Below are positions 52,940 through 61,900 of a stretch of DNA of 64,000 bases, piece after piece. Made by a program: the position numbers and the translations under genes. Source of the stretch: Elusimicrobiaceae bacterium (GTDB taxonomy: Bacteria; Elusimicrobiota; Elusimicrobia; Elusimicrobiales; Elusimicrobiaceae); assembly GCA_017618215.1 (NCBI GenBank), contig JAFZUQ010000004.1, forward strand, positions 99,312 to 163,311, in the 5' to 3' direction. Position 1 is the stretch's first letter, and the number at the start of each line of letters is the position of its first letter. The notes below the pieces were generated by a model. The model was not told the origin of the DNA. It was given only the letters and a program-made list of their open reading frames with translations, and did not search any database.

Positions 52940-52967
52940 AATATTTCTCTTTATCTTCTCTTTCTAT

Positions 52968-52976
52968 AGTATAGCA
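52968..52976 (-). promoter_or_regulatory. Extended -10 promoter of the small gene-helicase-RNase H operon
   Basis: Minus strand TGCTATACT, about 29 bases before the ATG at 52939 and 20 bases after the stop of the giant gene. No terminator is visible between the two. Confidence 0.5.
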
Positions 52977-52995
52977 TTTTTATTGAAAAAGTGAA

Positions 52996-55900
52996 TTAAA
53001 AATCTTCCATATATTCTTTTCCAAATAAATTATCATAATAAAAACTTTTTTCTTTCAAACCAATAGCATTAAAAAGATTCCCTAAATTTTGCAAATCACG
53101 AAGGCTGTTGGAAAAAATTTCGTTTTCAAAATCAATTAAACTAATTATTAATTTATTATTTGCATTACGTCTAAAAAATAGATTATTATATATGTCATCA
53201 TAGAAAAACCCGCTACTGTTTAATTCCAAAATCAAATCAACTAATGTCCCCCACTCTATGCTGGTTATAGGCTTGTTATTTATCTTAACTTGTGCGAACA
53301 AAACGCTCTCTCTGCCGTTTCTCATGCTTCCCCAGCAGAAACCTTCTTCGTTAATAGGAGATAATACAAACATCGTTCTGGCCCTAGTATTAGGATCTCG
53401 AACTAAATGTTTAACTCTTTTGAATTCTTCTTTTATATTTTTTAATACCGCATCGGGTATTCCTGTGGCATCTTCTGCCAAAATTTGCGGATATTCTATA
53501 CCGATATTTTTAAATTTTTCGTGTAATCCTTTTGTTGTAAATATTTTGTGCAATCTTTTCGTGTTTTCTATTTCTTCAGGGGTACCATATTTAAGGTAAC
53601 CTACAATTTTACCGTGATTATCATAAAGCCGCCAAACAGCATGAACAGCTAAAGATTTACCTCTTTCCGTTATAACAAGTTCTGACCTATTAACATTTTG
53701 CAAAACACCTAGTTTAAAGTACGGCTTTAACTCATTAAAATAGTTCTCCATCCTTCTAATATCATCAGCGTTAGTAGATACTTTTACAACATTTTCAAAA
53801 TCTAAAATACTTATTTGGAGTTTGCCGTCCGTATCCCTTTTAAAAAACATATTATTCATAAGATCTTCATGAACAAAACCTTTGCTGTTTAATTTATTAA
53901 AAAAGTCTTCTATTTGGGCCCACTCTTCATCGGTAATTATTTTATTACTTAATTTTTCTGCTGCGGAATGCCCTCTTTCCTTCGTAGGGAAAATTGTCCT
54001 TCCGACCGTAAAACCGCTTGCATCTATCGGGGTTGTTACGAAGTAAGTTGTATTTCTTTTCGAAGATTCTCGCATATAATTTTTTATCCCTGAAAAATCC
54101 GCCTTAATATTTTTTAGAACATCTTTATTTAAAGACGAAATATCCGTAGATAAAATTTGAGGATATTCCAAGTCAAACAATGTATAGTTCTCAAGCAAAT
54201 CATTTTCGGTCACTATCTCATGAAAAAGTTTAGCCCGATCAATTTCTGTTTTATTTCCGTATTTAAGATATCCTATCGTCCTTTCTTTTTTATCCGAAAG
54301 TTCCCAAACTGCACGGGCATCAACTATTCCGTCAGTTACCGGAACAAGGCTTGCCTTAACCACATTACTTAAAGGATCAGGCGGAGATTTTAAAGTCTTT
54401 TTCACAAGCCCCATTTTGTTTAATGATTGTTCTATTATTTCTAATTCAAAAGTATTGTCAGGCACTTTATTCGGTGTCGGTTCAAAATCTAACATACTTA
54501 AAGTTAGTTTACCTTCTTTATTCCGTAGCACATAAAAGTTATTTGCAAAATCTTCATGAATAAAACCCTTCTTATTTATATCCGCAACTAAGTGCTGTGC
54601 TTGATCCCATTCATCCTTATATATACCCTCTCCGCCGAGTTTTTCCGCTATAAAAGATTTTTTTAAAGGATTAGATGCATCATAATATGTAAAACCGTCT
54701 GTATTTATTACCGTCATTATAAAGGGAATTCTTCCCCTGTTTTTACCCCACATTGAAACCCTTACTTTACTTAGCTCAATATCAATTTGATTTTGTATTT
54801 TAGATGGGAGATTAACTTTTTCAGTTATTATTTGAGGATACTCAAGTTCCACTAAAGGATATTTTTGGGCTAAATTGTTTTCTGTGATTATTCTATGAAA
54901 CAATTTTGTCCTTTCAATTTCTTCTTCCGTTCCGTATTTTAAATATGCTATAACATTACCCTGTGAATCTTTAAGACGCCAAACCGCCCTTTTACCGACA
55001 GACATACTGTTTGACGAAACTAATTCCGCTTCAGCAACATTGTCCAAAGGGTCGGTTGTTGCTTTTTCCTGTAATGCAACTGGGGTAATTAAAGAAGCAT
55101 CTTCCTGCTCCGTTTTTTGCATGGTGGATGTAATACGAAATGATTTTCTTATATTATCAAAGATATCGGATACTATCCCTTTTGGAAAATTAGGTATTAT
55201 AAATTGCGGAATGGTAACACCCGTTTCGATAAATCTCTTAATCCAATTTAAATTATGTATTAAGCCATAATCTTCCCCCGTTAATGGATTAGAATATTCC
55301 CCTACTGTCGTCCCGATAGCAGAATATTTACCTGCTTCGTTTTTTACTAAAACAACACCGCCGCTTGAGCCGGGATATAATATTCCATCAATAATACCCA
55401 TATTAGATGTTAAAGAAAAATATTTTAGATGCGGCACCAATTTAAAATTTTTATGTAAAAATTTTCTGCCTGGAAAAGATAAACTTTTAAATTTATTAAA
55501 ATCAGAAAACGGGCGATCTAAAACCAAAGGTAAAGCAGGTGCATCTATTTTTTCCCGCGGTAAAAGCAAAGCATAATCATACTGTACACCCCTAAACAGT
55601 CCATATATATCGAAATAATGATAAAACGCGACATCCGCTTTTGTTAAATACTTGTTATTACTGTCAAATACTAAAACAGACCAATCCGGAAAATCGGACA
55701 CGAAATGCCCCGCTGTAACTATAACTTGTTTTTTTTCGCCGGAGAAAGGTATCTCTGTTATAAACCCGCTTGCGTGACGGTTACCTGCCACTTGTAAAAT
55801 AACAACAGATTTTTTTAACTCGTTTATTTCAGCATTATTTTTTTGCGAAATTTCTTTTGTAGAGGGTTGTTTTCCCTTTCGTAATGCAACCGGGGTTAAT

Positions 55901-58900
55901 AAGGAATTTTCAAAATCATTAGTAAAGTCAAAAGGTGTTTCTAACTGTTGCCCCGGTTTAAAAAACGGTAACGGTATTTGGGGGTTCATAATATTTGGCA
56001 ATTTGCCTTGTAATAAATCTTGAAACCACCCCAAATTATGAACAAATGTTGCCCTGTCATCATAATTGGCAATTATTGTGCCTACTGCACTGTATTGCTT
56101 AGGTGCAGTTTCCGCGACGACAACGCCACCACTTTCACCGCCAATAGCTCCACCACCTAAAAAACTAATATTGTCATAAGAAATATGCTGCCAATTATCT
56201 CTTGAAATTAAGGAAATAGGAGTTCTGTCCCTATAAGAAAACTGCTTCTTCGGGAAAGAAAAACTTACGACATTTTTATAATTATCCAAACCGTCAAAAG
56301 ATATATTGATAGGCTCTGCATCTATTTTTTCACGCGGGATTAAAATGGCATAATCATCAAGAGAACTTTTATCTTCATCATGTTTAAACAATAAGACATC
56401 TGCTTCCGTTAATCTTTTGCCTAAATGATTAAAAACCGTTACAGGTTTGTCTGGAAATCTGCTTACGCCGTGCCCCGCTGTAAATATACCTTGTTCCAGT
56501 GGGGTAATCCAAGAAGGCAATACTCCCAAAAAGCCGCTGAAACTGTTATCAAAACCGGCTAATCTAAAAACAGATTTCCTTAAAGCGTAAGGAGTGTTTA
56601 CATCTATTAAATCCCCTGATTCAGCTGTAGATCCAACCGTAACAATAGATTCGCCCGATAAAGCAACAGGTGTTATTGCAGGTGTATATGTTTCTTGTTC
56701 GGCACTTGCGTTTTGATTTGAGGAATGGTTTTCGGCAGAAATAATTTCAAAATCATCGTCAAATAAATTAAGCCAATTTTCTTTATATTGTTCCGGCGTT
56801 GTGGCAAAAGCAGAAAGGTCCAAAGCACGACCTTTTTTTACTTGCGGGGCATTAATACCGAACATTTGATAAATACCATAAACCATGGCTAAATTAGCAG
56901 AGGCACTGCCCTTATGGAAAGGTACGGCATTTGTGAAAATATAACTCATATCCGCAACGGTATTATGAATTAATGAAATATCTTTTTTTGTTAAAGTGAT
57001 ACCTTTATTGTATTTATTTACCAAAGGTTTCAACACTTTCCAATCTTCTTGCAAAGCATTAAAGGCCCGTGTATTATTGTTACTTCCGTCTTCTTGTATT
57101 AAATTGGGGTAAGCAATTTCTACGTGATTTGGAATTGCAACATAACGGTAAGCCAAATCTACACCTTTGTAATTGTCCGGGCGTTTATTATTGACCATGA
57201 AATCATCTATATATTCACTGTATACATCATTTTTGATGGTAAGGGTTACTGTGGTATCCTTTTTAGCGCCTCTATTATTGAATTTACCAAAGCCAACATG
57301 ATGTGCTTTTGCGAAATCTTCCGTACCGTCAAAACTTATATTATATATGGGTGGATTTTTTATTATGTCCCAACTATCTTTTTCTGATTTAAAAAATTTT
57401 CTAAAATACAGAAATGATTTTATTTGATACCTCTTCTTTTGATAGTCAAACATAGCATTGCCAAGTTCGGTCGTAGCCTGTTCTACAGTTTTGCCGGAAT
57501 TAAGATCATTTATAAAATTATTTGTTAAATCCCGCATTGTAACAAGGAATAAAGGGTTAGTACCGGGATAAGTTTTTTCTTGGCTAGGCAAAGTTGTTTC
57601 ATAACGATTGGAATAATATGCAAGTTCTTTGATTAATTCCGGATTTTCAGCAAACATTTTGCTTAGATCTTTATTATAAAAAGTTTGCCATAAATCGAAG
57701 AAATCTGAGCCTAAAATCTCCCGCATATGCTTGGCTTCGTTCCGGGTTAGAGGATCCCCACTAAAATATAACTGATTGAATTCTCCGCGTAAATCGACAT
57801 ATTTTTCTATTTCGCTTTCGGATTGAGCAGTCGGCATTTTAATATTGCCTATAAGAGGTAAAGCTGCTAAAGCAAGCGGAGCGGTTACAGTATTGCTTAA
57901 AATAGCGGCAAGCATACCGATACCGACGGTAGGTAAAACCCAACTAGGTAATTTAAATGAGGACTGATTATTTGCGGTTTCAGGGGTTAATTTTTCTTTT
58001 GCACCGATACGTTCTAATCTATCTTTAATACTTTCCAATATTTCCATATCATCACTAGCGCCCCAATTTTCAAAATCTATTAAAGTGATAATAAGTTTAT
58101 CTTCATCATCGCGTCTAAAAAATATATTCCCTCCTAAATCGGTATGATAAAAACCCACATCATGTAAATCTTCAAAAAGACTGACAACTTGCGCCCACTC
58201 TTCATTAGTTATAGGTTTTCCTTGCAACGCATTTAAGCGTGCTAAATCATCTCCGTATCTATGAGTAATTACAGCGCTCATTATCATATCTTTATCCAAA
58301 CTACTATGTTTATGCGCAAATTTAATATTCATTGCTATATCGTTTGGCAAGTCAGATAAGTTCCTTGACAGAACTTTTGGATATTCAAGTTTTATTAAAG
58401 GGTATTTATCTTGAAAATTATTATCTTCAACAATTTCTTCCAAAAACCATGCCCTATTAATTTCCTCTTGCGAGGTTTTCTTATAATAGGCCTTTGTATT
58501 CCCACTAGAATCCATTAACTTTGAAACATATTGATTAACAGGTTCCGCTTTTGCTATATCCGTTTTGAGGTTTAAAGGTTTTTCAGCAGGGGTAGATTTT
58601 TCTTTAGAAATAATTTTAAATTCTCCGTCAAATAAATCAAGCCAATTATCTGTATAATCAAATGGGCTCATAGCAAAGGCGGACCAATCTAATTCACGTC
58701 CCATTTTAACCTGCGGGGCTTCAATACCTGCCATATGGTAAAGCCCGTAAACAATGGCTAAGTTTGCCGAAGCACTGCCACGGTAAAAAGGTTTAGCATT
58801 TGTAAAAAGATAACTTATTTCTGCAATATTTTCATCTAAAGTTTTTATATCTTCAGGTGTTAATTCCTCACCGTTTTGGGCAAGTGAAATAATCGGGCGG

Positions 58901-61900
58901 ATATTATTATAATCGTCCTGCAAAACTTCAAACATTTTATTAATATTGTTAGCACCGACAGGGTGATTAACCATTGCGCTTATTATAAGCGGGTAATATC
59001 CTTTTGTTTGGACTTCGGATAATTCTACACCTTTATAAGTGGTAAAATGCTTGTTATTTGGGTCTATCAATTCTTGCCAATATTCTGTATCATTTGGATT
59101 TAAAAAAGAAGCGGAAAGAGTAGACCCCTCCGGTAAAATACCGAAACCGATTTTATAAGAATGCGTTAAGCCGTTTTTTAACTTTTCAATTCCTTCCTTA
59201 TTATAATCTTTGAGATTTTCTATCTCATACCACCAAACAGCCCTGTCTTTGCCGAGTCTCACATTACGTTTCAGTTCAAAAAATTTTTTTATTTGATTTA
59301 TTTTTTTATGGTACTCAAACATTTTTTGGCCCATGTTTGTTACGGCCTCTTTCATAGATTTACCGGAAAGCAAATCTTGTTCAAAAGCCTCTGTAATATA
59401 CTTCATAGTAAAAACATATAACGGGTTTGTACCTTTAAAACGGGTACCGATTTCACTAGGCAAAGTGCTTTCATAGCGTTTTGAATATTTGGCCAGTTCA
59501 AACAAGTCTTGAGGGTTTTTATTCGCCATTTCTTTAAGGTCTTTATTGTAATATTTCTGCCATAAATTAAAGAAATCTTCCCCCAAAATTCTTTTTAGAT
59601 TTCCCACTTCATCAAATTCCTCGTGTTTTTTATCTGATATTAACTCATCACCTTCAAACAATGTTTTATCGAAATTCTTACGCAAATTAACAAATTTTTG
59701 AATTTTTGCGTCTTGTTCTATTGCCTCTTTTGAAGGCATTACACCGCCTATAATAGGTATTGCCGCCAAAGCAATCGATGCGGTTGCAGAGTTTAATAAA
59801 CTAAAAGCAAGCAAACCTACACCTACGGCAGCAGGTAAAACCCAACTCGGTAATTTAAATGAAGATTGATTATTTATAATTTCAGGGGCGGGTTTTTCTT
59901 CTTTTTGCCCAATGTTCTTGTTTTGATTTGAGGAAAGTTTTTCACCAGAAGTAGCGGAAACAGCAGGCGTTTCAACGGTTCTCATATTTTCGGTAGGTCG
60001 TAAAACAATTTTACCGTCAACAGAGACTGCTTTCCACCAACCGAGTTTACCGTCCAGTTCCGCCCACACCAAAACTTCCGCTATATCTTTGGCAGGAATA
60101 TTTTTTGCATATTTAACAATAGGAGCTAACATTTTATAATCGCTATACATCTTAATTAAAACAGGCAGATGCCCATATTCATATTCTGTTGAATAGTCAA
60201 TTGTATCTTCTATTCTACGGGAAAAATGTATATAATTATATCCGGATTTATCAACTAACAACCCCGTTGTGAACAATCTCATTAAATCTTTATAATTTTT
60301 AAGCGTCATACCCCGATAAATCGCATTTTCTTCTTCAAAATCAGGAGGCAAAGAAGCTATTATTTCTTCGATATCCCTGTAATGGAAATAGACATTTTTA
60401 TTTTTATATTCATCAGTAAACAAAACTTTTGCGGAAATAGCATCATTATCCGTTTGGTCTGGCCCCAAAGGCTGAGTGTTTGCTAAAAGAGGTACAGCCG
60501 CTAATGCGATTGGTGCTGTTGACGGATTTGCCAAGCTAAAAGCAAGTAAACCTATACCAACTGCAGCAGGCAAAACCCAACCTGATAATTTAGGTAATAA
60601 TTTATTGCTATTCTTTTGTTCTACAATATTGGAGGAAGAAACTTCTTCCCAAGTTTTACCGGCATTTCCGTAAGAGAATATTCCGTGCTTCGCGATTAAT
60701 TTGGGTGGCGCTCCATAAGGAACATTATTATCATTAAAGGTCCATCCGTCTACGAAATATTTGATTGCATCAAAATTCTTTTCGTTGTTGCGCATATTTA
60801 AAGCAACTTGAATCGGGACATATCTTCCGTCCGGGTTATTTAAAAATCTCATAAGTGCCCGTTTGCCTGTTTCTTGACGCGGAACAAACATATAATGTGC
60901 TTCCGTGCGATAACCCGCATCTTTAAACATCTGCAAGCGGTTTTTCAATGTGCCGAAACTGCTCATTGTTGCATCTAATACAACATTAACTTTTTTCTCT
61001 ATGCTTAACCTTAATATACGATCCAAAAGATCCCTGCTTTCATTGTGCAAAGCATGTGAGTTATAGCCTTCATACTCGGGCAACATAGCTTTTATTGCAT
61101 CCGAATCTAATAATAAATAATGTTTTGTATCGTAGACTTTTCCTTCAAACTTACTCTTCCCGCTACCACCGCGGCCACCGAGAAGAATAAATGTAGGATG
61201 TTCACTTACTTTACTTTCATAATCTCCAAAAATTTTATCGATAATCTGATCATGTAATTCTTGGCGTTCCGGGCGATAAATCGCTTTTTCTTTTTCTCCG
61301 AATGCTCTAAATTCATCGCTGGTACTAGATAAATTTCTTTCAGACTTTCTTATCATTTGCAAAATCGCGCTATAATTATAAATATTACCATCAGTAGCAT
61401 GATAAGGATGGAAAATAGGGTCATTTAAAATTTGTTCTACCGTAACATTAGGGTCATCATATTGCGCAGCATATTTGATAATCGGGCTATTTAAATCTAC
61501 ATCCTCGGATATTTTTAAATCTTGTTTAAGCGGGTTGCTAATCTTAAAAACAGGTATAGATTTGCCGGCAATAACAACATTTTCTATATATTCCACATTA
61601 TCCCAAGGTGCTTCAAGCGGAGCATCAATAAACCCTCCGACCGTCGGGCCTACACCGTTTTCATCTAATGAAATTACTTGGAAAGAATCATTATCATCAC
61701 TGTATACATATGCAAATTCGGGCCTTGTACTGCCCTCGGGGAACATCTTTAAAATGTTCGTTTGTTCTTTGGACATCGCTACCAAATTTTCATCACGAAC
61801 TGTTGTAATAGGTTTGCCTAATTGCATCCATGAATACAGGCATACTAATAACCACAAGCCATAAGTCGAAACTTCAAAAATACGACGTTGCGGAATGCCA

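Noticed and set aside
56735..59700. Calling the duplicated domain Fic
   Set aside because: The PF-G-A-N spacing is only superficially similar and the catalytic His and the Gly-Asn-Gly-Arg core are absent.
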